Shown piece after piece: positions 17,345-25,485 of a stretch of DNA of 64,000 nt. Source of the stretch: Aedoeadaptatus coxii. Lineage in GTDB: Bacteria; Bacillota; Clostridia; Tissierellales; Peptoniphilaceae. A program made the position numbers and the translations under genes. Each line of letters begins with the position of its first letter. Within the stretch, counting starts at the first letter, position 1. The stretch covers positions 62,001 to 126,000 of the forward strand of contig NZ_KQ960155.1 in NCBI RefSeq assembly GCF_001553115.1, written 5' to 3'. The notes under the pieces are model-generated. The model saw only the letters and a program-made list of their open reading frames with translations, did no database searches and was not told where the DNA came from.

Positions 17345-18150
17345 AAGGCGTTAACAAACTCCTCTCTGTTTAAAATACCGTCCGGCAGGGGCACACCGAC
17401 TTGCTTTAAGCGAAAGGCGAGCTCCGTCACTTGGGGCACGTCCAATCCGATGCGCTTCATCGTCTCTACCTGGTTAAAGACGTCTCTCGGTTCGCCCTCT
17501 AACAGAACGGATCCCTTTTCCATTACCACTACCCGATCGGCCTGCACGGCTTCGTTCATAAAGTGGGTAATGAGGAGCACGGTTTTATTTTCTTCGCGAT
17601 TTAATTTTAAAATCGTCTTCATAACTTCTTTTCGCCCCACGGGATCCAGCATGGCCGTAGGCTCATCCAATACGATGTAATCGGGATTCATGGCGAGGAT
17701 CCCTGCAATGGCCACCCGTTGTTTTTGACCGCCGGAAAGTTTGTGAGGTTCCGCATGTTTATAATCCGTCATCTCCACGGCATCCAGGGCATAATCTACG
17801 CGCCTGCGAATTTCTTCTTGGGGAAGCCCCAAGTTTTCCGCGCCGAAGGCCACGTCTTCTTCCACAATGGTGGCGACGATTTGATTGTCCGGATTTTGAA
17901 ACACCATGCCGGCGCGGCCGCGAATATCCCAAATGTCCTCTTCATTTTTCGTATTCATGCCGTCGACGATGACGTCGCCTTCCAAAGGCTTGTAAAGGCC
18001 GTTGATGCATTTCGCCATAGTGGACTTGCCGCTTCCGTTATGACCCAAAATGGCGACGAACTCGCCCTTTTCTATTTTCAGATTCACGCCGTCCACGGCA
18101 TTTCGCTCGCCGTCGTCATAGCGATAGACTAAATTTTTTATCTCTAACAT
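17317..18150 (-). CDS. ecfA1: EcfA1, ECF transporter ATP-binding subunit
   Basis: A 277-residue ABC ATPase with Walker [11 protein letters not shown]-loop [21 protein letters not shown] (the EcfA1 form), signature [12 protein letters not shown] and Walker [12 protein letters not shown]. The start is the ATG at 18150 after CAAGGAGCTTTT; an upstream in-frame alternative lacks a ribosome-binding site. It is the first gene of ecfA1-ecfA2-ecfT-truA-rarD. The region before it contains TATACT as a possible -10. Confidence 0.94.
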   Translation of the reverse strand: MLEIKNLVYRYDDGERNAVDGVNLKIEKGEFVAILGHNGSGKSTMAKCINGLYKPLEGDVIVDGMNTKNEEDIWDIRGRAGMVFQNPDNQIVATIVEEDVAFGAENLGLPQEEIRRRVDYALDAVEMTDYKHAEPHKLSGGQKQRVAIAGILAMNPDYIVLDEPTAMLDPVGRKEVMKTILKLNREENKTVLLITHFMNEAVQADRVVVMEKGSVLLEGEPRDVFNQVETMKRIGLDVPQVTELAFRLKQVGVPLPDGILNREEFVNALCRASASEM

Positions 18151-18243
18151 AAAAGCTCCTTGAAAGCTCAAAACTTGTGATTAACTCGTATAGTATATCA
18201 CAGAAAATCCGTTTATTAGCTGATTATGCCATGAATCCATAAG

Positions 18244-18267
18244 AAAAAAGGGACGCTTTTCGCGTCC
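18244..18267 (-). terminator. trpP terminator
   Basis: Minus-strand GGACGC-GAAAA-GCGTCC followed by CTTTTTT, just after the trpP stop. Confidence 0.85.
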
Positions 18268-18271
18268 GTTT

Positions 18272-18781
18272 TTATCGGGTAAGTGTCCTCGCCAATTGCT
18301 TTCCGACTAATTTGTCGAAAACGAGGCCTAAGGCGCCGCTCATTGCCGCCGTAGGAAGGACGATGGTAACAAACATGGCGCTGAAAGGTGCGCCGTCGGG
18401 AAGACCTGCAATCATCATGGCTACGCCTAAGAAAGCGGAGCCGCTCACGACCGTCGCGAGGAAATAAAGAATAGCTTTTTTAATGGCGCCGCTGTTTAAG
18501 AGGTAGCGGTAAGCGTAAAGTGTAAACAAAGCCGTAATGGGCTTATCGATCATATTGGCCACTTGCCCGCCGGGGAAAGAGGTGCTGATCGCCGACATAA
18601 TGCCCATGGCCACGCCGATAGCCAGCGCGTTTTTAACATTCGGATAAATTATAATGTAGGTTACCATAAAAAATAGCATGAAATCAGGCTTCATTCCGAA
18701 GAAAAAACCCGGAATAGTATAGTGAAAAATAAAACCTAATGCGATAAAAATTGCTCCGTGTACTAACGACTTCGTGTTCAT
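18272..18781 (-). CDS. trpP: TrpP, tryptophan transporter (ECF S-component-like)
   Basis: A 169-residue membrane protein with five to six hydrophobic helices. The conserved run GMKPDFMLFFM and the motif STSFPGGQVANMIDKPITA match TrpP/YhaG tryptophan transporters of Bacillus. The ATG at 18781 follows AAAAGGAGTTATT. A T-box leader with a TGG (Trp) specifier precedes it, confirming the substrate independently. The neighbouring ecfA1A2T genes, read in the same direction but from a separate transcript, suggest it may work with the ECF module. Confidence 0.92.
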   Translation of the reverse strand: MNTKSLVHGAIFIALGFIFHYTIPGFFFGMKPDFMLFFMVTYIIIYPNVKNALAIGVAMGIMSAISTSFPGGQVANMIDKPITALFTLYAYRYLLNSGAIKKAILYFLATVVSGSAFLGVAMMIAGLPDGAPFSAMFVTIVLPTAAMSGALGLVFDKLVGKQLARTLTR

Positions 18782-18808
18782 AATAACTCCTTTTCTCGGC
18801 ACAAAAAA

Positions 18809-19067
18809 ACCATTTGCTTCCCAATAGGAGCAAATGGTGTATTCGCGGTGCCATCCTAGTTACGCCAAAAAGGCGCATCTCAATTTAGATACTAACATAT
18901 CCTATCTCTGTAACGGGAGATCCGGCTCGGGTACTTTATTCGCCTCGCACTCACAGACCCATTCATCTTAGTTCACTTCATCGGTTCACACCTACCACCG
19001 ACTCTCTGAGAAGCATCCCTAAAACTACTTACTTCTGCTCGACGTTTTCATATAGTTATATAGGATT
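18809..19067 (-). promoter_or_regulatory. T-box leader, tryptophan-specific
   Basis: A classic T-box riboswitch: the T-box sequence AGGATGGCACCGCG lies at 18857-18844, followed by a terminator ACCATTTGCT/AGCAAATGGT (18838-18809) with seven T residues. Stem I contains the AGAGAG and GGTAGGTGTGAACC features, and the specifier loop shows TGG at 18961-18959, the Trp codon. Uncharged tRNA-Trp should favour antitermination and so trpP expression. Confidence 0.93.
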
Positions 19068-19073
19068 AAAACT

Positions 19074-19101
19074 ATTATAGCAAAGCTTTTTGAATTTGCA
19101 A
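19074..19101 (-). promoter_or_regulatory. trpP T-box promoter
   Basis: TTGCAA (19101-19096) and TATAAT (19079-19074) with a 16-nt spacer and a TGC extended -10. Confidence 0.75.
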
Positions 19102-19319
19102 TCTTTTTTTGACTCAATTCTCTAAAAATCAAGAAGCTAAGCAAGACCCTTTCCTCACCTCAAAAAACATTATTATTTACAATATCATGAAATGTGTTAT
19201 AGCTTCTAAATCCTAACATGAACTATAGGTGGACATCCTAGGACATTTAGAGCATATATATGATCTAGCATTTTGTAAATTAACACTAATTGATTGTTAT
19301 TAGCAGTTTTAACTCATAT
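19102..19319. other. AT-rich spacer between trpP promoter and ars island
   Basis: About 220 bases with no supportable gene. It probably contains the left junction of the AT-rich arsenic island. I found no clear terminator for acr3 and no terminal repeat. Confidence 0.4.
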
Positions 19320-20360
19320 TCAACGATTAAATTTATTTTCCATAGAATTAGCAATCTTTACCAAGGCTAACATAACAGGAACCTCAACCAGAACACCTAC
19401 TACAGTTGTTAACGTAGCTCCTGATGATAGCCCAAAAAGAGATATAGAAACTGCGACGGACAACTCAAAAAAGTTAGATGCGCCAATCATGCTACATGGA
19501 GCTGCAATTGAATATGGTAGCTTTGCTAAATATGCCATGAAAAATGTTATCCCAAATATAAACAAAGTTTGAATTATCAGAGGAATTGCAATAAGGATAA
19601 TATTTAGTGGCTGATCCAATATCTTCTGTCCTTGAAATGAAAATATTATAACCAACGTCAATAATAATCCCATCATCGTGTATTTATCAAATGCAGGGAT
19701 AAAAGTTTTATTTAGGTAGTCTTCCCCTTTATTTTTAATGATTATACTTCTAGTTATCATGCTTAAAATAAGAGGAACAACAATAAATAATACAATGGAT
19801 AATAAAAGTGTTCCCCATGGAATATTTATATTTCCCACCTTTAATAAGAAGCTCACAATCGGTATATAGGCTATCAATATAATTAAGTCGTTACTAGCTA
19901 CCTGTACTAAGGTGTAGGCACTATCACCTCTTGTTAACTTGCTCCATACAAATACCATTGCGGTACATGGTGCAGCTCCGAGTAATACCGCCCCGGCTAA
20001 ATATTCTGATGCCAATTCCTTATTAATAAATCCCTTATAAATAATAAAGAAAAATAAGGATGCGATTAAATACATGGTGAGTGGCTTGATGATCCAATTT
20101 ACAAACCATGTGATAAATAGACCTTTAGGATTTTTCCTTATATCTTTTATACTTTTAAAGTCAATTTTCAACATCATTGGATAAATCATTATCCAAAGTA
20201 AAATGGTTGTCGGAATAGACACCTTGTAAAACTCAAATTTTCCTAACCACTCCGGAATAGAAGGAAAATAGTTCCCGATAAGTATGCCTATTACCATACA
20301 AATTAACACCCAAAAAGTCAGGTTTTTCTCAAAAAAACCAATATCATTTGTTTTCTTCAT
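19320..20360 (-). CDS. acr3: Acr3-family arsenite efflux permease
   Basis: A 346-residue, ten-helix membrane protein that extrudes arsenite. The Acr3 hallmark GAAPCTAMVFVWS contains the essential cysteine, and the late motif VLVEVPVML contains the conserved glutamate. The start ATG at 20360 comes two bases after arsC. With ArsA and ArsD in the operon it may act as an ATP-driven pump; Acr3 can also act alone. Very AT-rich relative to core genes, as is the rest of the ars block. Confidence 0.94.
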   Translation of the reverse strand: MKKTNDIGFFEKNLTFWVLICMVIGILIGNYFPSIPEWLGKFEFYKVSIPTTILLWIMIYPMMLKIDFKSIKDIRKNPKGLFITWFVNWIIKPLTMYLIASLFFFIIYKGFINKELASEYLAGAVLLGAAPCTAMVFVWSKLTRGDSAYTLVQVASNDLIILIAYIPIVSFLLKVGNINIPWGTLLLSIVLFIVVPLILSMITRSIIIKNKGEDYLNKTFIPAFDKYTMMGLLLTLVIIFSFQGQKILDQPLNIILIAIPLIIQTLFIFGITFFMAYLAKLPYSIAAPCSMIGASNFFELSVAVSISLFGLSSGATLTTVVGVLVEVPVMLALVKIANSMENKFNR

Positions 20361-20362
20361 TC

Positions 20363-20767
20363 CTAAATTGCCTCAACTTCCTCAATTAATTTATGAACCT
20401 TACTTTCAATCTCCTTAATGGTTTTTATAAACTCTTCATCATTTTTTCCACTAGGATCTTCAAGTCCCCAATCATCTGTTTTGACAGTGTAAGGCAGAAT
20501 TGGACAGACGACATTACATCCCATTGTAATGAGGTAATCAACTTCGGGAATCTCATCTAGAAGTTTTGGCTTTTGAGCCTCTTGCATATCAATGGCATAC
20601 ATTTCTTTGACGAGCCTTACTGCATCCTGATTAATTTGATCCTTTAATTCTGTCCCTGCAGAATATACCTCTATAGAATCTCCGGCGAATTTTTTTGTCA
20701 GCGCTTCAGCGATTTGACTCCTGCACGAATTGTGAACACACACAAAGGCAACTTTAATCTTCTTCAT
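20363..20767 (-). CDS. arsC: ArsC arsenate reductase (LMW phosphatase fold)
   Basis: A 134-residue low-molecular-weight-phosphatase-like reductase converting arsenate to arsenite. The P-loop CVHNSCR (Cys10 to Arg16) and the DPSG general-acid loop near residue 104 are present, plus Cys84 and Cys88 that can relay the disulfide to a thioredoxin-type partner. The ATG at 20767 follows GAAGGAAAAAT; the longer in-frame form would run into arsA. It supplies arsenite to ArsA/Acr3. Confidence 0.93.
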   Translation of the reverse strand: MKKIKVAFVCVHNSCRSQIAEALTKKFAGDSIEVYSAGTELKDQINQDAVRLVKEMYAIDMQEAQKPKLLDEIPEVDYLITMGCNVVCPILPYTVKTDDWGLEDPSGKNDEEFIKTIKEIESKVHKLIEEVEAI

Positions 20768-20777
20768 ATTTTTCCTT

Positions 20778-22508
20778 CTATATCTGATAAAGTTTATCGC
20801 CATAAAGGTCTTCCTTTGACCATTCAATGACGGCTAGTTTTCCTGAAGTGTGATCTAATATTTTGTTAATCCACTTAACTTCTTCATTTGCTTTAGAAGA
20901 TAACATCTTGTTGCTGGGATTTGCTTTAAACAGGGATGAATTGACAATCCACCAATTTGTATGAATTGATGCCCTTTTTAAATCTTCTTCTAGTCGATAT
21001 GCCTCATAAAATGGGGTAGCCTCTGCCAAGCTAACGATTAATACTTCTGTTTCCTCTCCTCTTAATCTAGGTAACAATTTTTTTACAGAGTTCGGTATCT
21101 GTCCTTGTGTTCTTTCAACTTCTTTATGATAACTTAAAGTTGAGTCTAACAACAGCAAGGTATGACCCGTGGGAGCAGTATCAATCACCACTATTTCATC
21201 GTCCGCTTTTTCCACAAGCTCTGCAAAAGCTCTAAATACAGCTATTTCCTGTGTACATGGTGATCTTAAATCTTCTTCAATATAAGCTACATCATCCGCA
21301 CTCATTGTTTTTCTTGCATTTTCAAGTACTTCATCTTGATACTTTTTTAATTCTTCTTTTTCATCAATATGACTCATAGATATTCTGCTGGAACTATCTA
21401 CCATATATTTTATATGGTCGGCCGGATCTGTCGTAGCTAGGTGTACTTTTTTACCCAGTTTGCTTAGCTTGAGAGCAACAGAAGATGCAATAGTAGTCTT
21501 TCCTACACCGCCCTTGCCCATAGTAAAGATTACTTTTCTATTATTTTTTACAAGATCACTGACAACATCATCTAAATTAAAGAGTTCGCCTTTTACTTCC
21601 ACTTTTTGTTCATTTATTTGATCTTTCTTAAGGAGATTTCTTATAGAGTCAATTCCTGTAATGTTATATGATCTCAAGGCAATTGTATAGGTATCAAACT
21701 GAGTTAACATATCCGGCATATTTTCAAGGGCTAACTTTTGTTTGTTAAATATATTTTCAGATAAGGCATCATCATAATTTTCTAAGACACCATTAATCAC
21801 TAATATTTGATTTTTTACTCCAATCTCAGATAGCTCCTTTGATGCTCTGGCTACCTCATTAAGTGGTGTTTTATCAGGCCTTGTAACTAATGCCAGGGTT
21901 GTTAAACTCTTGTCTGCTAAATTTTCAACTGCCTTTTTATAAGTTTCTTTTTTAACGTCTAATCCTGATAACTGTCCTAAACAGGATGCTCCATGCGTAC
22001 TTTCACTAATAAAATTAGTCCAAGCAGAAGGAAGCTGTAACATTCTAAGGGTATGACCCGTAGGTGCTGTATCAAATATAATATGGTCATAGTCTGTATT
22101 AAGCTTAGAATTTGTAATAAAATTAGAAAACTCATTAAAGGCAGCAATTTCTACTGTACAAGATCCGGATAACTGTTCTTCCATATTCTCAATAACAGAA
22201 TCAGGCAATTTGCCCCTAAAAGGTGCTACTACACTTTCTTTATAATTATGTGCCGCTTCCAATGGATCCAGATTGATTACTTCTAAATTATCTACTCCTT
22301 TAATTGGCTTAGCTTTACCGTCCAATTCTGTTTCAAAAACATCTTGTAAATTTGAAGCAGGGTCTGTACTAATGAGTAGTACTTTCTTTCCCTCATCCGC
22401 TAAAGTCACTGCCGTTGCACAAGCTGTAGATGTTTTACCAACACCTCCCTTACCTGTGAAAAATAGATATTTAGTTAATTTAATATCCGCAAGATTAAAT
22501 TTCTTCAC
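20778..22508 (-). CDS. arsA: ArsA, arsenite-stimulated ATPase
   Basis: A 576-residue duplicated ATPase. Two P-loops are clear, GKGGVGKTSTA near the N-terminus and GKGGVGKTTIA near residue 330, each followed by DTAPTGHTL. Metal-binding cysteines appear in SGSCTVEIAAF, SCLGQLSG and SPCTQEIAVF. It is the energising subunit for arsenite efflux. I chose the GTG at 22508 because GAGGGGG lies six bases before it; this start overlaps nothing and lies just after the arsD stop. Confidence 0.94.
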   Translation of the reverse strand: MKKFNLADIKLTKYLFFTGKGGVGKTSTACATAVTLADEGKKVLLISTDPASNLQDVFETELDGKAKPIKGVDNLEVINLDPLEAAHNYKESVVAPFRGKLPDSVIENMEEQLSGSCTVEIAAFNEFSNFITNSKLNTDYDHIIFDTAPTGHTLRMLQLPSAWTNFISESTHGASCLGQLSGLDVKKETYKKAVENLADKSLTTLALVTRPDKTPLNEVARASKELSEIGVKNQILVINGVLENYDDALSENIFNKQKLALENMPDMLTQFDTYTIALRSYNITGIDSIRNLLKKDQINEQKVEVKGELFNLDDVVSDLVKNNRKVIFTMGKGGVGKTTIASSVALKLSKLGKKVHLATTDPADHIKYMVDSSSRISMSHIDEKEELKKYQDEVLENARKTMSADDVAYIEEDLRSPCTQEIAVFRAFAELVEKADDEIVVIDTAPTGHTLLLLDSTLSYHKEVERTQGQIPNSVKKLLPRLRGEETEVLIVSLAEATPFYEAYRLEEDLKRASIHTNWWIVNSSLFKANPSNKMLSSKANEEVKWINKILDHTSGKLAVIEWSKEDLYGDKLYQI

Positions 22509-22519
22509 AATGAACCCCC

Positions 22520-22897
22520 TCAGCAACAAGAGCTATTGTTTCCACAGCACCCTTGATTTGGTTTTTCATCTTCTCTATTTTCAAGATACTCTTTAGAGAT
22601 TTGTAAAAGTTCCATTATTTCTTCGTTTTTTGGATATCTACCTTCTATGACTATATCGTCGTCCACAAGGATTAATGGCAGCCTATCGGTTCCATTTTTA
22701 TCCAAAGCTTCTTTTACCTTGTTATTATTTACAAATGCCATTGGCTCACTAGATAGATTGTATCTTTCAATAGTGATGCCATTTTTCTTCAAGTTGTTAA
22801 TTACTGTAGAAATACGTACGAGTTCAGGATCTACATTAACTCCGCAAACACCTGTATCACAACACATAGCCGGTTCATAAATTGACATTCTTTTCAT
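22520..22897 (-). CDS. arsD: ArsD, arsenite metallochaperone
   Basis: A 125-residue protein with a thioredoxin-like fold that delivers As(III) to ArsA. The conserved Cys12, Cys13 and Cys18 (MCCDTGVCGV) are present, and two further vicinal pairs, Cys117-118 and Cys124-125, close the C-terminus. Length is typical. It lies between arsR and arsA, separated from arsR by about 100 bases holding an ArsR operator copy. Confidence 0.93.
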   Translation of the reverse strand: MKRMSIYEPAMCCDTGVCGVNVDPELVRISTVINNLKKNGITIERYNLSSEPMAFVNNNKVKEALDKNGTDRLPLILVDDDIVIEGRYPKNEEIMELLQISKEYLENREDEKPNQGCCGNNSSCC

Positions 22898-22941
22898 TTT
22901 TTACACCCTTTCTTCAGTTTCTTAAATTGAATTTTATTGAT

Positions 22942-22961
22942 ACATCAAATCCTTTTGATGT
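22942..22961. promoter_or_regulatory. Second ArsR operator, upstream of arsD
   Basis: Perfect inverted repeat ACATCAAA-TCCT-TTTGATGT, the same arms as the operator before arsR. It sits in the arsR-arsD gap. Confidence 0.8.
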
Positions 22962-22974
22962 GAAGAGTCTTTTT

Positions 22975-22998
22975 TTAGTTACCCTTAAGGGTAACTAA
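22975..22998. repeat. 24-bp palindrome overlapping the arsR stop codon
   Basis: TTAGTTACCC-TTAA-GGGTAACTAA is a perfect palindrome whose arm includes the arsR stop codon. On the ars mRNA strand it is followed by A residues, not T, so it is not a normal terminator in that direction. Confidence 0.6.
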
Positions 22999-23276
22999 TT
23001 ACTTGCTGTACATTCTAAAAACATCTGTATTATTTCTTGTCTTCCTTGTTCAGATATAGTGTAGTAAACCCACTTGCCTTCATCTCTTGCTGTAACAATT
23101 CCTGACTCTATCAATATTTTCATATGGTAAGACAAGCCTGATTGTGTTAAATCTAGTTTTTCCAATAAATTACAGGCACATTCTTCCCCATTTTTTAATA
23201 AATCTAATATTTCTAGACGAATCGCCACAGAAAAGGCTTTAAATATCTTTGCAGTTTTTACTAAATCTCTGTTCAT
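22995..23276 (-). CDS. arsR: ArsR arsenite-responsive repressor
   Basis: A 93-residue winged-helix repressor of the ArsR/SmtB family. The metal site CAC (Cys33, Cys35) lies in EECACNLLEKL, and the recognition helix is in LTQSGLSYHMKILIESG. It probably represses its own operon by binding the two ACATCAAA inverted repeats; the promoter-proximal one lies just after the -10. As(III) binding would release it. First gene of arsR-arsD-arsA-arsC-acr3. Confidence 0.94.
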   Translation of the reverse strand: MNRDLVKTAKIFKAFSVAIRLEILDLLKNGEECACNLLEKLDLTQSGLSYHMKILIESGIVTARDEGKWVYYTISEQGRQEIIQMFLECTASN

Positions 23277-23286
23277 AAAAGTCCCT

Positions 23287-23308
23287 CACATCAAATTCCT
23301 TTGATGTG
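23287..23308. promoter_or_regulatory. ArsR operator at the ars promoter
   Basis: Perfect inverted repeat CACATCAAA-TTCC-TTTGATGTG, four bases downstream of the -10 element, covering the expected transcription start. Confidence 0.88.
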
Positions 23309-23311
23309 TTT

Positions 23312-23340
23312 ACCATATCACTAATCGTTCTTCTTGACAA
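23312..23340 (-). promoter_or_regulatory. ars operon promoter
   Basis: TTGTCA (23340-23335) and TATGGT (23317-23312) with a 17-nt spacer, followed at once by the ArsR operator. Confidence 0.82.
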
Positions 23341-23358
23341 GTCTTTTTTCGTGAGATA

Positions 23359-23559
23359 TCACAAATTCTTCCAGATAAACTTGTCATCTTCTATTACATT
23401 CCGGCTAGGGCTATTCTTTCTGAGGGTATCACAGGCACTTCTATCAAATTCGACAAATGCTAGTCCTTTCACGCCTGCTTCTTCCAAACCCAAAGCCAGA
23501 CCTCCTGCACCTGCAAAAAGTTCAATTCCTGTAACTTCCATTCCCATTAACCATTCCAT
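23359..23559 (-). pseudogene. Truncated DNA cytosine-5 methyltransferase
   Basis: A 66-residue reading frame that matches only the N-terminus of m5C methyltransferases: motif I as GIELFAGAGGLALGLEEAG, then the motif II region AFVEFDRSACDTLRKN. Full enzymes have over 300 residues with the catalytic PC motif and a target-recognition domain; none of this is present here or nearby. The frame stops directly beside the ars promoter, as if insertion of the arsenic island removed the rest. No ribosome-binding site of quality precedes it. Confidence 0.75.
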
Positions 23560-23656
23560 TTTTCACTTTTGACATGTCTTCTAAACCATATTATAAGGCA
23601 ACGCTTATTTAAAATCTCGCTCCAGAAAAAAATCTATTCATGCCTCGATTGTAATA

Positions 23657-23899
23657 CTATAATTCTTCTACAGAAAATGCCACGGTTCCGTCTTCTTTAA
23701 TAAAAGCCGGAACGCCGATTTGTCCTTTTTCTTTTACCGAATCAAAGGCGGGATGCTCGTCTCTCAGTTTCATAAATTCTTTCAAGTTGCCGATGGTTTC
23801 TGTAATGTTAATGTCCTCGTAGGGAATGTTTTTCTCTCTTAATTCCTTTTTCGCCTCGATGCAATCGGGGCAAAGGGGTGTTTCGTAAAGTCGAATCAT
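23657..23899 (-). CDS. Glutaredoxin-like protein
   Basis: An 80-residue thioredoxin-fold protein beginning MIRLYETPLCPDCIEAKK, with a CPDC redox pair and the cis-proline segment GQIGVPAFI. It resembles the small glutaredoxin-related proteins of Firmicutes. The ribosome-binding site GGAGGATAC sits on the T tract of the terminator that ends the upstream Ddl-like gene, so its expression probably depends on read-through. It may work with the glutathione reductase at 6 kb (inference). Confidence 0.85.
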   Translation of the reverse strand: MIRLYETPLCPDCIEAKKELREKNIPYEDINITETIGNLKEFMKLRDEHPAFDSVKEKGQIGVPAFIKEDGTVAFSVEEL

Positions 23900-23911
23900 G
23901 TATCCTCCAAA

Positions 23912-23940
23912 GAAAAAGCCGGCGTATGCCGGCTCTTTTT
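23912..23940. terminator. Terminator after Ddl-like gene
   Basis: AGCCGGC-GTAT-GCCGGCT with an A run on the left and a T run on the right. On the minus strand its T tract lies 13 bases before the glutaredoxin start. Confidence 0.8.
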
Positions 23941-25483
23941 ATCTGTTTTCAAGTAGTCGTAACCGTTCTTCCAGTGCGTGAACACGGCGTTCCAAGGCGC
24001 GGTAGCGCGCGTCGGCTCCGTCTTCTTTTGCCACGCCGTAAACGGCTTCGTCGCGGATTTCGGGAGCGTCTTTTTCTCGCCTTTCGGCTTCTTCCGCTTC
24101 AGCTTCCTCTGCATAACGAACTAAATAATCTACGGTGTCGTCTCGCTTTTGGGCGGCGCGACGCTTAAAGTCTTCCGCTTTTTCCCGGGCATCTTGCGCT
24201 GCCGATTGGAAGCCTTCTTTTATTTCATAAGCTTTGTCTTCCCCGCGATTTTTTAATTCATAAGCCTTCACTTCCGCATCATCCATGGCATCCGACACGC
24301 GATCTCTCAGTTCGTAAGCTTTCGCTTCCCCTTCCTTCGCGGCGGATTGTGCGTTTTCTTTTAAGCGATCCATTTCCTCGGAGGCCATGGCCTTGTATTC
24401 GGCACTTTTGCGTTTGGCTTCCCGTTGAAAATCGTCGAAGGCACGCTTTGCTTCTTGATCGAAGCGGCGGCGATAGGCGCTCTGCGCTTTTACCCGCGCT
24501 TCTTCCTGTTCTTCGTGCCGTTTGGCGCGAATGCCGTCTACATCGCCTTTTTTACCGTCGTCTCGCAAGCCTTCCCGCTTGACGGCAATGTCCACGATGG
24601 TTTGAATTAGTTCGTCGTAGCCTATCCCATCTTCTTTCGCCGCAGCGGCAAACAAGCCCTCGGGATGAAAGTCGACGGCGCTCTTTAGCCCGTAAACGTA
24701 CGCTTTTTCTTCGTTTACTTTCATAGCGACGACGGCGTAATCGCGCATTTGTAAAAGATCAAATACCTTCGCCGCAAGAGCCTTCGCCTCGTTCATATGC
24801 GTGTCTTGGAGATCTGCCGGCGTGGCGCAAATGCCCTCTTCCCCGTCGGGATCCTCTACGAGAACGAGCGGCGGCAAGACCGTCTTCTCATCGCCATTTC
24901 CGAGGACACTAAAGAGAACGTCCTCCCCTTCTATACTTTCCATTAAAAGAAGCTCTTCTCCTTCTAAAAGACGAGGGGTCGCCTCTTCTAAAAGTTCTTC
25001 TTCGTTCAAAACCAATGCGCCGTCACCACATTGGGAAAGGATGCCTTCGGAAGCATTCATAACCACTAAGGGATACGCCGGGGAAAGGCCGGCAAGCGCC
25101 ACGGGATTTTCCGCCAACCACATGGTGGGATGGGGAATATGGTTTCTCGAAAGAATTCCCGTCATCAGGCCGCGATCCGATGCGATCCCCTGCCCCATGG
25201 CATTGCTTCCGGCAAAGGGAATATCCAAGGAGTTGAGGAGAGCGGGCAGTTCGCCCACGTCGTCGGGATTGACATTTCCCTTGGCGAGTATGAAAGCCAA
25301 ATCGATTTTGTCTTCCCGCAACTTTTCGCCGAGGGTATCGTCGAAAATATAATCGATGACATCGTAGCGATCTTTTAGTGCATTCTCGATGGAGCGGGCC
25401 ACTTTGTCCTGCTCTCTTTCCTTTATATGATTTTCCGATCCTTTGTCGATTCTGAATTTATCCTTAATAATGCCAATTCGCAT
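23939..25483 (-). CDS. Ddl-like ATP-grasp pseudoenzyme fused to long charged helix
   Basis: A 514-residue protein. Residues 1-303 follow the D-alanine--D-alanine ligase plan: LPALLNSLDIPFAGSNAMGQ, then the ATP-grasp part from YPLVVMNASEG to about 300. Key positions are changed: the ATP-binding lysine of VKPAS is Met142 (VMNAS), MDK is SDR (102-104), and the metal-binding NEIN is YGLK (264-267). It is therefore probably inactive as a ligase. Residues 304-475 form a highly charged Ala/Glu/Lys-rich helix with repeats KAYELRD, KAYELKN, KAYEIKE, and 490-514 a short leucine coiled coil. It is cytosolic, with no signal peptide, 56 bases after carB. Function unknown. Confidence 0.75.
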   Translation of the reverse strand: MRIGIIKDKFRIDKGSENHIKEREQDKVARSIENALKDRYDVIDYIFDDTLGEKLREDKIDLAFILAKGNVNPDDVGELPALLNSLDIPFAGSNAMGQGIASDRGLMTGILSRNHIPHPTMWLAENPVALAGLSPAYPLVVMNASEGILSQCGDGALVLNEEELLEEATPRLLEGEELLLMESIEGEDVLFSVLGNGDEKTVLPPLVLVEDPDGEEGICATPADLQDTHMNEAKALAAKVFDLLQMRDYAVVAMKVNEEKAYVYGLKSAVDFHPEGLFAAAAKEDGIGYDELIQTIVDIAVKREGLRDDGKKGDVDGIRAKRHEEQEEARVKAQSAYRRRFDQEAKRAFDDFQREAKRKSAEYKAMASEEMDRLKENAQSAAKEGEAKAYELRDRVSDAMDDAEVKAYELKNRGEDKAYEIKEGFQSAAQDAREKAEDFKRRAAQKRDDTVDYLVRYAEEAEAEEAERREKDAPEIRDEAVYGVAKEDGADARYRALERRVHALEERLRLLENR

Positions 25484-25485
25484 AG

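Noticed and set aside
22975-22998. Intrinsic terminator after arsR
   Set aside because: On the arsR strand the palindrome is followed by A residues rather than T.
23359-23559. Functional cytosine methyltransferase
   Set aside because: Only motif I and the following strand remain; the catalytic PC motif and target domain are missing.
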